From Branchipolynoe longqiensis (lineage: Eukaryota; Annelida; Polychaeta; Phyllodocida; Polynoidae), in the NCBI GenBank assembly GCA_030323885.1, contig CM059198.1:61840917-61904916 (forward strand): a stretch of DNA of 64,000 nt, read 5' to 3'. Shown here piece by piece: positions 28,512 to 40,620 of this stretch. The stretch's first letter is position 1. Every line of letters begins with the position of its first letter. A program made the position numbers and the translations under genes. A model generated the notes under the pieces. The model was not told where the DNA came from. It searched no databases and saw only the letters and a list, made by a program, of their open reading frames with translations.

Positions 28512-28865
28512 TTAAAGCTGCATAGTGCGGTGAAGCATAACATTTACAAAACCAAAACAATTATCTAGATTTGATTCTGCATATCTGACTATGATACTGG
28601 TGGACTTATTAAGCATTTGCTGCCAATTAGAAGGAAATACTGAGTTAATTTAATAGAACCTGATATTGCAGAAGCCTATGGCGACAGGGTTTTGACATGT
28701 TTGCCAAAACTAATGTAACATGGTTGCACTTCAAATATCTTCAATATTAGGCATTTAAAATAAAAGTTACCATAAACTAAAGTAAGGTAAATTATAACAA
28801 TCAATTTGATAATTTATATTTAAAAAATGACAGAAACTCAAACCCATCGGACTATGCAACTGTAA
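28512..28865 (+). mobile_element. MITE-1, full length
   Basis: Starts at ttaaagctgcatagtgcgg and ends catcggactatgcaactgtaa, 354 bp. Right TTAA mutated to GTAA. Confidence 0.85.
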
Positions 28866-28954
28866 TATCACTTCTACACAGCAATAACGATGTAATTAGT
28901 GTAACAGTATCTAAGTTGGATACATTGGATCAAATGTAGGCAGGTGTGTCAAAG

Positions 28955-29183
28955 TGTTGCGACATCGGGTCTATGAAGAGACATGAAATGGACATGAAAC
29001 GGACATGAAACGGACAGCCAACGAACGAAACAAACTCAAACCGGACAAGAACCATAGACGTCAATCCGGCGGCATCCATTCCCAGTTTTGTGCATGTTCA
29101 AAACTTGAATGGACACAAACCAGACTTTGTTCGGTTTCTGTCCGCTTCCCCAATCAGGTGATGTGTCACAGCCGCTTTAATCA
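28955..29183. mobile_element. MITE-10 copy
   Basis: gacatgaaacggacatgaaa repeats, the ttttgtgcatgttcaaaact block, and the end gtgatgtgtcacagccgct. Left TIR not preserved. Confidence 0.7.
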
Positions 29184-29275
29184 GGTAAGGAGTAAGAACA
29201 AATTCAACACGGTCCTGATATGACAATTGATGTTAATAGGACGTTAAACCCCAACAAATAAATAAAACAAATTCA
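29184..29275 (+). mobile_element. SINE-A tail fragment
   Basis: Only ggtcctgatatgacaattg ... aggacgttaaaccccaac is present. Confidence 0.6.
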
Positions 29276-29420
29276 ACATCTTTTAAGACATGGTACTTTT
29301 CTTACCTCCTCTAGTAATCTATCTATTACATAAAGTGGGGTCTACCACACAGAATGCACAGTCACAATATGACTTGGAGTCCATATAACAGGACATAAAT
29401 CTACTCCTAATCTATTCCAT

Positions 29421-29768
29421 ACCGGTCGCGGTCGCCGACTCGGTAAAGTGCATGCCTCCCCTGTCGAAGGTTGCCAGTTTAATTCCCGGTCGAGTCAAAC
29501 CAATGACTTTTCAAAGTGATCCTTGTTGCTTCCTAGCCAGGCGCTCGGGATTAATAAGACAGGGCAAGGACTGGTTTGGCTCGGTGTCAGGATAATGTGA
29601 CTGAGTGGGATATCAGATCATGGTGCTGGTGGCCTGGTCTTCGAAGTTCCAGTGGGGCAGCACTATAAAGTCGTCATGAGTGCGAACTGTCACAAGTCGG
29701 TACCCGTCCTGATATGACCTTGGATGTTGCCAGGGCGTAAAATTCCCTCCAACAACCAAGCAACGTCG
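29421..29768 (+). mobile_element. SINE-A, full length, variant head
   Basis: Variant head (tcgccgactcggtaaagtgc), full body and aaattccctccaacaacc tail. It lies 80 bp upstream of the 30-bp minisatellite. Confidence 0.85.
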
Positions 29769-29850
29769 ACAACTGGGTACAACGTAAGTGCTGGCGTGAG
29801 TAGTATATCGACAGTTGCATTTTACCCGGGGCTCACTTCTGGGAATACTG

Positions 29851-31026
29851 TTGAATGCCAACACCGTCAATGTCGCTTTAAATAAGGCCAACACCGTCAA
29901 TGTCGCTTTAAATAAGGCCAACACCATCAATGGCGCTTTAAATAAGGCCAACACCGTCAATGTCGCTTTAAATAAGGCCAACACCGTCAATGTCGCTTTA
30001 AATGAGGCCAACACCATCAATGTCGCTTTAAATAAGGCAAACACCGTCAATGTCGCTTTAAATAAGGCCAACACCGTCAATGTCACTTTAAATAAGGCCA
30101 ACACCGTCAATGTCACTTTAAATAAGGCCAACACCGTCAATGTCGCTTTAAATAAGGCCAACACCATCAATGTCGCTTTAAATAAGGCCAACACCGTCAA
30201 TGTCGCTTTAAATAAGGCCAACACCATCAATGTCGCTTTAAATAAGGCCAACACCGTCAATGTCGCTTTAAATAAGGCAAACACCATCAATGTCGCTTTA
30301 AATAAGGCCAACACCGTCAATGTCACTTTAAATAAGGCCAACACCGTCAATGTCGCTTTAAATAAGGCAAACACCGTCAATGTCGCTTTAAATAAGGCCA
30401 ACACCGTCAATGTCACTTTAAATAAGGCCAACACCGTCAATGTCGCTTTAAATAAGGCCAACACCATCAATGTCGCTTTAAATAAGGCAAACACCGTCAA
30501 TGTCACTTTAAATAAGGCAAACACCGTCAATGGCGCTTTAAATAAGGCCAACACCGTCAATGTCGCTTTAAATAAGGCAAACACCGTCAATGTCGCTTTA
30601 AATAAGGCCAACACCGTCAATGTCGCTTTAAATAAGGCCAACACCGTCAATGTCGCTTTAAATAAGGCAAACACCGTCAATGTCGCTTTAAATAAGGCAA
30701 ACACCGTCAATGTCGCTTTAAATAAGGCAAACACCGTCAATGTTGCTTTAAATAAGGCCAACACCGTCAATGTTGCTTTAAATAAGGCAAACACCGTCAA
30801 TGGCGCTTTAAATAAGGCAAACACCGTCAATGTCGCTTTAAATAAGGCCAACACCGTCAATGTCACTTTAAATAAGGCCAACACCGTCAATGTCACTTTA
30901 AATAAGGCCAACACCATCAATGTCGCTTTAAATAAAACCAACACCGTCAATGGCCATTAAATAAGGCCAACACCGTCAAGGTCGCTTTAAATAAGGTCAA
31001 CACCGTCAATGTCGCTTTAAATAAGG
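29851..31026. repeat. 30-bp minisatellite, ~39 copies
   Basis: An almost perfectly regular 30-bp unit (aataaggccaacaccgtcaa + tgtcgcttta). Variant positions are few: gcc/gca, gtc/atc, gtc/ggc, gct/act. The period is a multiple of three and stop-free on both strands, so it yields a 381-residue plus-strand ORF (decapeptide NKANTVNVAL) and a 445-residue minus-strand ORF (decapeptide KATLTVFALF). Nothing else supports coding: the plus frame enters from flanking DNA and the minus frame exits into SINE-A. A frame slip occurs near 30951. Confidence 0.95.
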
Positions 31027-31487
31027 ACTTTGCTGCTGACACGGCATCACTGGTTTTGAGCTCTAGTCATGTTTAAAACAATAGGTTTTTGATTTTGTGA
31101 CGAATTTATTTACCCTTCCCATAACGGATACGTATGCTAACACTTGTTTTCGCTGCTGGGCAGCACTAGTCCAATGTTTCAAGTGGTAATATGATTAGGC
31201 ATTATGAAGATTGTTGTGTCAGTCTGATTTGTTGTTTTTGTATTGTTATTTGTTTATTGTTATTTTTCATTTGTACTTTTGTATTTTTTTTATACATTAG
31301 TTGATTCAGCATGGTGAATTTCAGTCACATACAATTGGGCTTCCTCATTCCACCGCTCGGTGCACTATCTTACTAATGCCAAACGGCAGGCTAGGTAATG
31401 ACAAGTATAACGTTTTAGGTCATTTGTTAGACTCAGCTGCGGTTTGACAACGAGCCACATGGGAGTGTGTGTTTGGACATCTTATAT
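31027..31487. other. Unassigned, with decayed SINE-A piece
   Basis: 31345-31470 is a weak inverse SINE-A match (tcttactaatgccaaacgg ... gacaagtataacg). The rest is unassigned and T-rich. Confidence 0.45.
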
Positions 31488-31935
31488 GGGTTATAATAAT
31501 AATAACAATAATACCATTAATATCCTATTAATAACAATATTAACAATAATAACAATAATAACGATAATAATAACAATAAAAGCAGTGATATACTAATGAT
31601 AACAATAATAACGATAACAATAATAATAACAATAATAATAATAACAGTAATATGCTAATCATAACAACAATACCGATAACATTAATTAAAAAAAAAAATT
31701 AACAATAATAATAACAGTAATATACTAATAATAACAATAATAAAGATACCAATAATAATAACAATAATAATAACAGTAATATACTAATAATAACAATAAT
31801 AACGATAGCAATAATAATAACAATAATAACAGTAATATACTAATAATAACAATAATAGCAATAATAATAATGACAATGCTGATGATGCTTATGATGACAA
31901 CGATGATGATGACGATGATGATGATGATGATTACA
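31488..31935. repeat. AAT/AAC trinucleotide-rich repeat
   Basis: Long imperfect aataataacaataataacg array ending in (GATGAT)n. Confidence 0.9.
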
Positions 31936-32035
31936 ATAGCTTCAATAGATTCTTATACGAAATAAAATTCACACAGTTAGGAAATAATGTGGAATATTTG
32001 GAATTATATATGTGAATTTCTAGAGGCGCGAAATA

Positions 32036-32225
32036 GACCAAGCCCCCACCCTCCCACCCTCCCCCCACCCTCCCTCACACCCTCCCTCCCTCACACCCTC
32101 CCTCCCTCACCCCCCCGCCCCCACACACACCCTCCCACCCTCCCCCACCCTCCCTCCCTCACACCCTCCCTCCCTCCCTCAGACCGACCCACCCTCCCAC
32201 CCTCTCACCCTCTCACCCCTGCGCG
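32036..32225. repeat. CCCTCC pyrimidine tract
   Basis: Near-continuous ccctccctcacaccctccc. Pro-rich ORF is repeat-derived. Confidence 0.85.
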
Positions 32226-33111
32226 GAGATTGGTGCGTAGCGAACACGCCCCCTTTGGAGCATCCCCTGACCTCTGACCTCTGATCCCCGCATGCGCAAA
32301 ACCAACCCCATTCGGTGTCCACGGAACCCATCGCACCCACCCCCTATTTGGCACCACCCACCCTCCTCTCGCCCACCCTCCCTCCCAAATTTCCCCGGGG
32401 TCTTATTCCTAATACACGACTCATCGCGTGCGTGGAGGCACTGCTAATTATTTAGGTGCTTGTCCGTGTTGTCATGACACTTTGCACCTGGCTGTGTCAG
32501 ACACATCCCTGCTCCTCGACCCGCCCTAACCCCCCCCCCCTCTCCCCATGCCTCCCCCCCCCCTCCCCCTCCTCACCCCACTCATCTCTCCAACGCTGAC
32601 ACTCATTACACCCAGCAGACCTCGCCCCCTGCCTCTCGCGCCCCCGCCCCCCCCCCCCCCCTCCCTCAGCCCTCTGACAGACAGGTGCCTAGTCAGACCC
32701 TGCCTAGAAATGCCTAGAAAAGATGTCGGTGTGGGTAAGGCGGGGGGGGGGGGAGTTGGGGGTGCACCTGTTCTTTTTGTTTGTTAGTGTTGCTTAGTGA
32801 CACACCTCGCCTCTCCCGGAACAATTAGTGTCAGTGGGTAAGGTGAATCCCAAACCAGAGCCGAGACTGACAAGTGCACTGGCGTTGGCACTTGGCACTT
32901 GGCACTTGGCACTTGGAATAAAAATGGGATTACACCTACGCCATCTGTCGTCGGATTCCAGGGTTGTAACTGGCATTGGGTTATCATGGAATCATTTTGT
33001 TTAAAGGAAGGGGGGGGGGGGGTCTTCTGCTACATTCCTTGATTAAAGTTGCATAATTCGATGATTTTTCAGCTGTGGTCTTCTTTACAAAACTGTTATT
33101 TTAAAGCCGCA
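32226..33111. other. Unassigned, low-complexity
   Basis: C-runs at 32530-32670, G-run at 32742-32754, five tandem ggcactt heptamers at about 32885-32917, and G-run at 33010-33022. No gene seen. Confidence 0.5.
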
Positions 33112-33738
33112 TATTCCGATTAAAAAGCATCACCTTTTCAAAACCAAAAAGTCTATATTTGATTCTACATATCTAATGTAGATACTGATACACTTGACTA
33201 GACGGGATGGCCGAATGAGTTGAGCGTCCGTCTCCGGTTTTGGTAGATCGTAGGATTCAAACCCACAACTTTGAACTCTGATCGAGTCAAACCAATGAAA
33301 GATTTATACTTGTCGCTTCCTAGCCAGGTGCTTGGCATTATTAGGATAGGGCAAGGAATGGTTGGCTCAGTGTCAGGCTAATGTTACTGATTGGGATATC
33401 AGGTCATGGTGCTGGTGGCCTGGTCTCCCAGTGGGGCAGCACTATAGAGTTGCCATGAGTGCACACTGTCACAAGTCGGTGCCTGTCCTGATATGACCAT
33501 AGATGTTGCCAGGATGTAAACCCCATATTGAGCCAAATTAATACAACATGTTACTGCATAAGCATATGGTTTCAGTGTTTTAGCATGCTTGCCAAAATTA
33601 ATTTGGCATTTTTGCACTTCAGGTATTTAAAGTAAAAGTTACTTCAACCTAAAGTAAGGTAGATTATAACAATCAATTTAATATACTTATCTCAGAAAAA
33701 TTAGAGAAACTCAAAACCATCGGACTATGCAACTTTAA
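33112..33738 (+). mobile_element. MITE-1 copy interrupted by SINE-A
   Basis: Halves 33112-33197 and 33524-33738. Its right TTAA (33735-33738) is shared with the next MITE-1. Confidence 0.8.
33198..33523 (+). mobile_element. SINE-A inside MITE-1
   Basis: Complete from tagacgggatggccgaatg to gatgttgccaggatgtaaac. The A-rich tail is short. No clear target duplication. Confidence 0.85.
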
Positions 33739-34084
33739 AGCTGCATAGTCCGATGAAGCATCAAATTTTCAAAATCAAAACATTCGTCTGGATTTGATTC
33801 TACATATCTAACTTAGATGCACTTATTAAACAATTATCACCACATAGAAGGGAATACTGAGGCAATTTAATAGAAGCTGTTACTGCAAAGGTCTATGGCG
33901 TCAGAGTGTTGGCGTGTGCTTGCCACAATTAATTTAGCATGTTTGCACTTTAAATATCCCAAAAGTTACCCATTTAAAGTAAAAGCTACCTCAAACTAAA
34001 ACAAGGTACATTATAACAATCAATCTAGTATGCGTATCTCAGAAAATGACAGCAACTCAAAACCATCGGACTATGCAACTTTAA
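33735..34084 (+). mobile_element. MITE-1, reference copy
   Basis: 350 bp, TTAA at each end. Left end aaagctgcatagtccgatg, right end mirror catcggactatgcaacttt. Further conserved blocks: gatttgattctacatatcta, gaagggaatactgaggcaat and tttgcactttaaatatc. TTAA boundaries recall piggyBac-type targeting, but the tips lack the usual CCC, so the parent is uncertain. At least ten copies lie in this window. Confidence 0.9.
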
Positions 34085-34224
34085 GCTGATCGGTATAATC
34101 TAGTTTACTTTATTTAGTTCATCATAACTGCTTTGAATAAAAAATGGCTAACTTTGACATTGTTTGGTTAAAGTTGCATAATTAGATGCTTTAGAGCTGC
34201 TGCTATGTTTGAACAATGACTATA

Positions 34225-34568
34225 TTAAAGTTGCATAGCCCGATGGTTTTGAGTTTCTGACATTTTTCTGAGATAAGTATATTAAATTGATCAATATAAT
34301 CTACCTTAGTTTAGTTTGTAGTAATTTTTAATTGAAATGAGATATTCAAAATTCAAACATGTGAAAATAATGTTGGCAAGCACGCCAAAACTCTGATACC
34401 ATAGGCTTCTGCAGTAACAGGTCCTATTAAATTGACTCAGTGTTCCCTTCTATGTGGCAATAAATATTTAATAAGTGCATCAGTATCTAAGGTAGATATG
34501 TAGAATCAAATCTAGATAATTGTTTTGATTTTGAAAACTTGATGCTTCATTGGACTGTGCAGCTTTAA
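34225..34568 (-). mobile_element. MITE-1, full length
   Basis: 344 bp, ttaaagttgcatagcccgat to gactgtgcagctttaa. Confidence 0.88.
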
Positions 34569-35070
34569 GCTGATCGGTATAATCTACTTTACTTTATTTA
34601 GTTTCTGGCAACTTGCAGGGGGAAAAATGGCTAGCTTTGACATTCGTTGGTTGAAGTTGCATAACCCGATGGTGTTGAGCTGCTGCCATATTTAACCAAA
34701 TATTATATTAGGTTAATCTGTATAACTTTAGTTTAGAGTAACTTTGATATACAAAAAAAGGCATTTAGATTCGTTGATAAAAGTCGCATAAACCGATCTT
34801 TTGAGTTCCTGCCATATTTTATAAAAATAAACATAGCAGCTTGATTCTTCTAATCTACTTATTTATTTAGGAGTAGCTTTGATTTAAAAAATGGCTATCT
34901 TTGTAGAAATTTGTGTTGGAAATGTTGGCAATTGTTTTGGTGTGCACACTGAAATTATGGAACTCATAGGCTTTCATGAATGACTTCCTGTGGTGACAGG
35001 TTCTATTACGTTGACTTCATATTGCTGCAACACATGTTTAATGAGTGCACTGGTATCTACATTCGATATA
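34569..35070. repeat. Diverged MITE-1-like ends
   Basis: gaagttgcataacccgatgg (34655) and aaagtcgcataaaccgatc (34782) resemble MITE-1 tips, with degraded interiors. No gene. Confidence 0.5.
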
Positions 35071-35334
35071 CAAGCCTGTCTTAAAAGGTGATAACTCTTT
35101 TTTGTTTGTCCATTATAATGATTGACACAAAACAGCACAGAAAAGAAACGGTTACACTGAAAACACAAGGACATTTGTTTCAAATCAATATGTATTCTAT
35201 TGGGATTCTGAAACACCATGTAAAAAAACAAATCAGTTTATCCTGAGCAAATGCATAATCAGATAGTATGTTGATCGTTACAATGGACAAAGTTTCGTCC
35301 CATATTGCTTAGCACCTTTTGAGACAGTCTCATA
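35071..35334 (-). mobile_element. MITE-2 copy
   Basis: Inverse of 679-941: acaagcctgtcttaaaaggtg to ccttttgagacagtctcat. Confidence 0.8.
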
Positions 35335-35400
35335 TAGTATCAAACATAGGCAAGTGTTAGCTTAGGAACTGTGGTTTTATTAGGTGTTGTGGTTGCATAC

Positions 35401-35868
35401 AATTATCAAACTTTAATGCCTAGGTCACAAATGATGCGGTCACCGTATGATGCTGCGGTCTGCGATGTGTACTGCGGTTTATGTAAATGTTACGGCGTTG
35501 CTGTCTGTGGTTTATCTATTCACAAATTGTACGGTCACCGCAAGGCATAGGTCACTGTACGGCACCTTATGTTTGTGTGTGTGTCGCCGCACAACCGCTG
35601 ATAAGACATGTTAAGACATTTCTTTTATTCACAATTTCTAAACATTATTCCACAAACATACTATATTCTGTCAACAATAGAAATTGTTGCGATTCCGGCG
35701 GGATTCCTGCGGGATTCCAGCCTGAGGCATTGCGATTTTCCAAAGTTAAGATAACTTAAGCTTAAAAAAATTGCAATCCCATTCAGCGAGCAAAAAACCG
35801 TATGGTCGCCATATGGCCACCGTATCCAACCGTACGGTCGCCGCACGGTTTTGCCGAAATTAATTTAA
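35401..35868. other. CG-motif insert of unknown class
   Basis: Rich in gcggtcaccgta / cgtacggtcgccgca motifs at both ends, and flanked on the right by the middle of a MITE-1 (35869-36016). It looks like a mobile insert with weak inverted ends. I cannot assign it. Confidence 0.4.
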
Positions 35869-36016
35869 CATGTTTTCACTCCAAATATCTCCAAAGTTAG
35901 CCATTTAAAAAAAAGTTGCTTCAAACTGAAGTAATGTCGATTATAATAATCAATCTAATGTATTTATCTCAGAAAATGGCAGAAAGTCTAACCCATCGGA
36001 CTATGCAACTTTAAGT
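35869..36016 (+). mobile_element. MITE-1 right half
   Basis: aaattaatttaacatgtttt to catcggactatgcaacttta. Confidence 0.75.
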
Positions 36017-36400
36017 CAGATGTTTGACTTAGTCAGGGTTCGAACCAAGGGTTAGAATCCCGTGACCCGCTGGCAGGAAGTACATCGATTAATTAACACA
36101 AATAATTTAATATTATGAGGTGTGGTATATTTATATCATATGAAAAAAATGTGGTTCTCTACTCACTGGACAGGATGACTGAATCGGTACAATCACTAAT
36201 TGGCTTGTGGGTTCGAACCCCGACCGAGTCAAACCAATGACTTATAAAATTGACATTTCTAACTGACTGGAATATCGGGTCATTGTGCCGACAGGCTGGC
36301 CTCTCAGTGGGGCGGCACTATAAAGTCACCATGCATATATACTATCACAAGTTGATACCCACCCTCCTATGACCTTAGTTTTTCTAGGATATAAAACCCA
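36017..36400 (+). mobile_element. SINE-A, decayed pieces
   Basis: 36017-36090 is an inverse head fragment. 36165-36400 is a plus copy with head (ggatgactgaatcggtacaa), a shortened body and tail. Part of the central body is deleted. Confidence 0.7.
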
Positions 36401-36837
36401 ATAAACAAGGGAAACCTTTCTATATTAGCATTGCGAGTGGATTACCTTTTTTTAAATAAGTTTTTTCCCTCGCCATTCTGGTATAGGATTGTATGCGTGT
36501 ATTATATCATTTACATTTGGTCTCCATTAAATATGTTGACACATCAACATACCTAATTCGCAACACTCAGACGAAATAAGGAAGAAATGTTTTGCGACTA
36601 ACAAGTTATTGAATGAAAATCAAACAAATATGAATCAATCAAGCATCAGTGTAATGGTGCCTTTGAAGGCGGATGAGGCTGCCTCGATAGTTCAGTGCCT
36701 CACGAGGTGGAAGATGCTGGGACAACGGAAGGCGACTGGCATCTTGTGAACAAGGAAGGCTGGCTTCCGACAAGTACTTAGTGTTCAGGTTGTTTAGGCA
36801 TAATCGACATGATTGAGTGCCTGGAGCGAGATAATTG
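36401..36837. other. Unassigned sequence
   Basis: No repeat family or gene recognised. Confidence 0.4.
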
Positions 36838-37155
36838 AGTGGTGTTCTCTGTGGCGGAGTGGTTAGAGTGTCTGACTTTTTTTTCTAGGTAAGACTCCTA
36901 ATCTGAAGGTCAGTGGTTCGATTCCCCGTGCCCCCAGCTCTGCCAATTTGAATTTCCACCGCTGTGTATAACTTACAGCGCCATCAAAGGCCAGTTGCTC
37001 TCATACCATGTCTATGTGGTGTGGGAGGTTAAAATCCCTTGGGTCGGTAAAAGTGTAGGCTCGGGCTTTCTGTCGACAAACTGTCTAATGGTGAAAACAA
37101 GTCTATTCAGACTTATCCATGATAGGCAGTATAAATCTTCAAGAAAAAGACAACA
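36838..37155 (+). mobile_element. SINE-B, full length
   Basis: tggtgttctctgtggcggag to cagtataaatcttcaagaaa. Box B ggttcgattcccc intact. Confidence 0.87.
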
Positions 37156-37400
37156 ACAAAAAATTGACATGATGAGAAATGTACAATCAGGTAGATAATG
37201 GTCAAGCTCAGCACTTAACCCCTATATGAGAGGGGCTGGGTGGGTGGGTGGGTGAAGTAATGTTGCTCCGATGAGAGCCAAGAGGGAAGTGTGGGTCGGT
37301 GGGGGGAGTGGTCACGTGCTGAGTGGAGACCGGCCTCGTTCGCGAATTAGTATTAAATATTATAGTGTATACTTGTGTGTTGGTGTGGTATGCTGTTCTT
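37156..37400. other. Unassigned sequence
   Basis: A ggtgggtgggt run lies near 37240; otherwise nothing. Confidence 0.4.
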
Positions 37401-37585
37401 TTGTGTTGTTTTACCTTCTGGCAAAATCTGAGGTCATATCAAGACAGGCACTGACGTGTGACAGTGCACTTGTCCTATCTTACTAATGTCGAGCGCAAGG
37501 CTAGGTACCAACAAGTATCAATTTTGTAAGTCATTGATTTCACTCGGTCATGGGTTTTGATCTATTTGGCCATCCAGTCTAGTCA
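37401..37585 (-). mobile_element. SINE-A with internal deletion
   Basis: The tail part (ttttaccttctggcaaaatc) is joined to the head-proximal part (tcttactaatgtcgagcgc). Confidence 0.65.
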
Positions 37586-38025
37586 GTTGCGGTATGCATA
37601 TAGCATTAAAAACATGCGCGATATAATGAAAGATATAGCACTTAAATAGACCCAAGTTGTATTCTCTATGTCTGAAACTCACATAATGCCTTATTTGAAG
37701 TACAAGCATTATACAAATATAAATGTACAGAAGGAATAGGTTATTTGTTATTCGATTATATATTATTACTATTATATTTCATTAATCCCGTTCCAACCCA
37801 TTCCGCGCTGTTAATTTTCTACATTCCTCGTTGGACAGTGGCGACTCGTTATGGTGACACAAGTGATTAAACTGTGGCTGATCGCTTTCATTCCTTGTTG
37901 ACATTATTTTATTCTATACGGTACGGGCAATTTCCTGTGCCAGAGGCACAGTAGACTAAACTCAAACCAATAGTGTGTTATTGTTATCTTTCCGCTAGTT
38001 ACTATTTATACAGCATATAAATAGG
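37586..38025. other. Unassigned AT-rich sequence
   Basis: No feature supported. Confidence 0.4.
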
Positions 38026-39460
38026 GCTAAGTCACCACATAATGTATTACACAATACATAAATATGGCTCAATTATATTCCACACATCAAACCAGAGTCA
38101 AATGTTAACACTACATAATGTATTACATAATACATAAATATAACTAAATTATATTCCTACCTATCAAACCTGAGTCAATTGTTAACACTACATAATGTAT
38201 TACATAATACATAAATATAACTGAATTATATTCCTACCTATCAAACCTGAGTCAATTGTTAACACTACATAATGTATTACATAATACATAAATATAACTG
38301 AATTATATTCCCACCTATCAAACCGTAGTCAATTGTTAACACTACATAATGTATTACATAATACATAAATATAACTGAATTATATTCCCACCTATCAAAC
38401 CTGAGTCAATTGTTAACACTACATAATGTACTATACAATACATAAATATGGCTAAATTATATTCCCACCCATTAAACTTGAGTCAACTTGTAAAATACGT
38501 GCTAAACTGTTAACACTACATAATATATTACACAATACATAAATATGGCTAAATTATATTCCCACCTATCAAACCAGAGTCAAATGTTAACACTACATAA
38601 TGTATCATGCAATACATAAATAGAACTAAATCACATTTCTACCCATTAAACCTGAGTCAACTGTTAACACCACATAATGTACTATACAATATATAAATAT
38701 GGCTAAATTATATTCCTACCCATCAAACCTGAGTCAACTGTTAACACTATATAATGTACTATACAATACATACATATGACTAAATTATATTCATACCCAT
38801 CAAACCTAAGTCAAATGCTAACACTGCATAATGTAAAATGTAATATATGAATAGGACTAAATCACATTTATATCTGTCAAACCTGAGTGAACTAGAAATA
38901 CCAGACAATGTACTAATCTACTATGCAACACATGAATAGGACTAAATCATATGTCTACCCAGTCAAACCTGATTCAACTGTTAACACTACATAATGTACT
39001 ACATGTAAATAATACATAAATGGGACTGAATCATATTACTACCAATCAAACCTGAGTGAACTAGAAACACAGCATAACTACAGAATGTACTATACAGCAC
39101 ATCATCATCATCATCATGCTGTCGGTCACAATGCGACAAAGACTGCTTTCATTTCTTAACCGCCGCTCTCCATTTAGCTCTCTGCTGTGCGTGTGAGAGT
39201 AATGTCCTTGAGTCGGTCCTAATATCTGTCAGCTTTAGGTTTCTCTTGATACTATCCTTGAACTGGAGACGAGGGTGTCCTCTCTTTCTCTGACCAGAAG
39301 ACAACTGAGAGTAGAGAATCTGCTTTGGTAGCCAGTCTGTTGACATCCTCATCACTAGTCCAGTCCACCAGAGGTTCTTTCTGATACGGCATGCACATGA
39401 ATAGGGAGAAATCATATTCACTGCCTGCCGAACACACATATATGAACTGCAAACATTGGA
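38026..39460. repeat. 77-bp satellite, ~13 copies
   Basis: The unit contains gttaacactacataatgta, aatacataaatataactg and cctatcaaacctgagtcaa. The spacing is exactly 77 bp between 38106, 38183 and 38260. Central copies are most alike and outer copies diverge. LINE-Y interrupts it at 39103-39392. Confidence 0.9.
39103..39392 (-). pseudogene. LINE-Y 3' fragment in satellite
   Basis: The minus-strand frame encodes NLWWTGLVMRMSTDWLPKQ, then LYSQLSSGQRKRGHPRLQFK and a KRNLKLTDIRTDSRTL / QQRAKWRAAV end. This is the conserved tail of non-LTR retrotransposon ORF2. The 3' end is a (GAT)n tail at 39103. The direct repeat GCACAT flanks it (39097-39102 and 39393-39398). 5' truncated. Confidence 0.8.
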
Positions 39461-39781
39461 AATATAATCAAATTATTGCCATAATAAAACAGAGTTCTTA
39501 ATATATCCCACATTATTAAAATTAGAAGGAAATGTCCACTTATTTTTTATTGCAATAATTTGCTGTGGTGGTTTTTGTCTGTTTGAGGGGGGAGAGGGGG
39601 TTGTGGTGTGATATTTAGGGTGGAAGGGGACATCGGAGGCATAAATGTCACGTGATCGGAAATGTCACGCTCTAATGGCGCCAGTATCAGTTCATGGATC
39701 ACGTGACTGACTGAATGCTGACTGAATGTATGCGACAACGCGACTGAGGCGTGAAATATTTTGGCTGCATATATTATTTTT
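39461..39781. other. Unassigned sequence
   Basis: Contains cacgtgac motifs (39650, 39698). No gene. Confidence 0.4.
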
Positions 39782-39817
39782 TATTTTTTAATATCCCCTT
39801 AAAAAGTTTTGTTTTAT

Positions 39818-39890
39818 TGTTCTCTCTCTCTCCTTCTTTCTTTCTCTTTCTCTCTCTCTCTCTCTTTCTCTCTCTCTGTCTCTCTCTAAA
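39818..39890. repeat. (CT)n microsatellite
   Basis: ctctctctcc / ctttctctct run. Confidence 0.9.
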
Positions 39891-40429
39891 ATGTCCTCCC
39901 AAATACCCACTGTGCCAGTTATTATGACATGCCAAGCCATGCTTATGAGATTTATTCATTTTTTTCCATAAATCCTCGCAATAACCCCCACCTCCCTATC
40001 CCCACGCCTTTCCCCCACCCCCACCCCCACCCCCACCTCCACCCCTCCATCATGGCCAATCCCCTGCCACACGAACAGTCAATAATGGCGTGATCCCCCT
40101 GTATATGTACGCGCGATAATTCCTGGCATCTCATTTTTCCGGGCCAGAGTCAGCAGACACTGATAAATCACCATGGCAACAATGCCACGCACCCCCACCG
40201 ACCGCCACCAACCCCCACCAACCCCACCCAGTGCCCCCTAATACAGGCCACCACCTCCCACCACCCCCCACCCCCCAACACCCATATAAGGGTGTATTAC
40301 TATTAGTAATTCACACACGCTGAATAGTGCATTAATAAAGTGCCTTATTAGGTCATATAACACAGCACGCTATCACAAATATAACTTGTCCTATTAAGGA
40401 CATCAATATAAATATATGTACATATTATA
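39891..40429. other. Unassigned, C/A-rich low complexity
   Basis: ccacccccaccc runs at 39980-40050 and 40185-40285. No gene. Confidence 0.45.
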
Positions 40430-40620
40430 CAGTAATACCTATGTAACCGACCACCTACAAAGGTCGACCACTCCCATATATCGATCGCTTTATTCGGGTC
40501 CCAAATGATCGACCCTACAATACCATTGTAACGATAACAACTCCCCAAACCGACCACCTCCACATCAATGGACCATTTCAAGTCGGTCCCATGGTCGGTC
40601 GAATAAGAAAGGTTTTCCTG
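40430..40620 (+). mobile_element. MITE-5 (pogo-like)
   Basis: A 191-bp element flanked by TA. Left end cagtaatacctatgtaaccg, right end mirror of caggaaaacctttcttattc. Interior gtcgaccactcccatatatc and ataccattgtaac are shared with the inverse copy at 42749. Confidence 0.8.

Noticed and set aside
29613..30950. 445-residue minus-strand hydrophobic repeat protein
   Set aside because: Stop-free reading of the 30-bp minisatellite running into a SINE-A; no start or signal outside repeats.
38026..39100. CRISPR-like array
   Set aside because: Units are contiguous 77-bp satellite repeats without unique spacers, in a eukaryotic genome.
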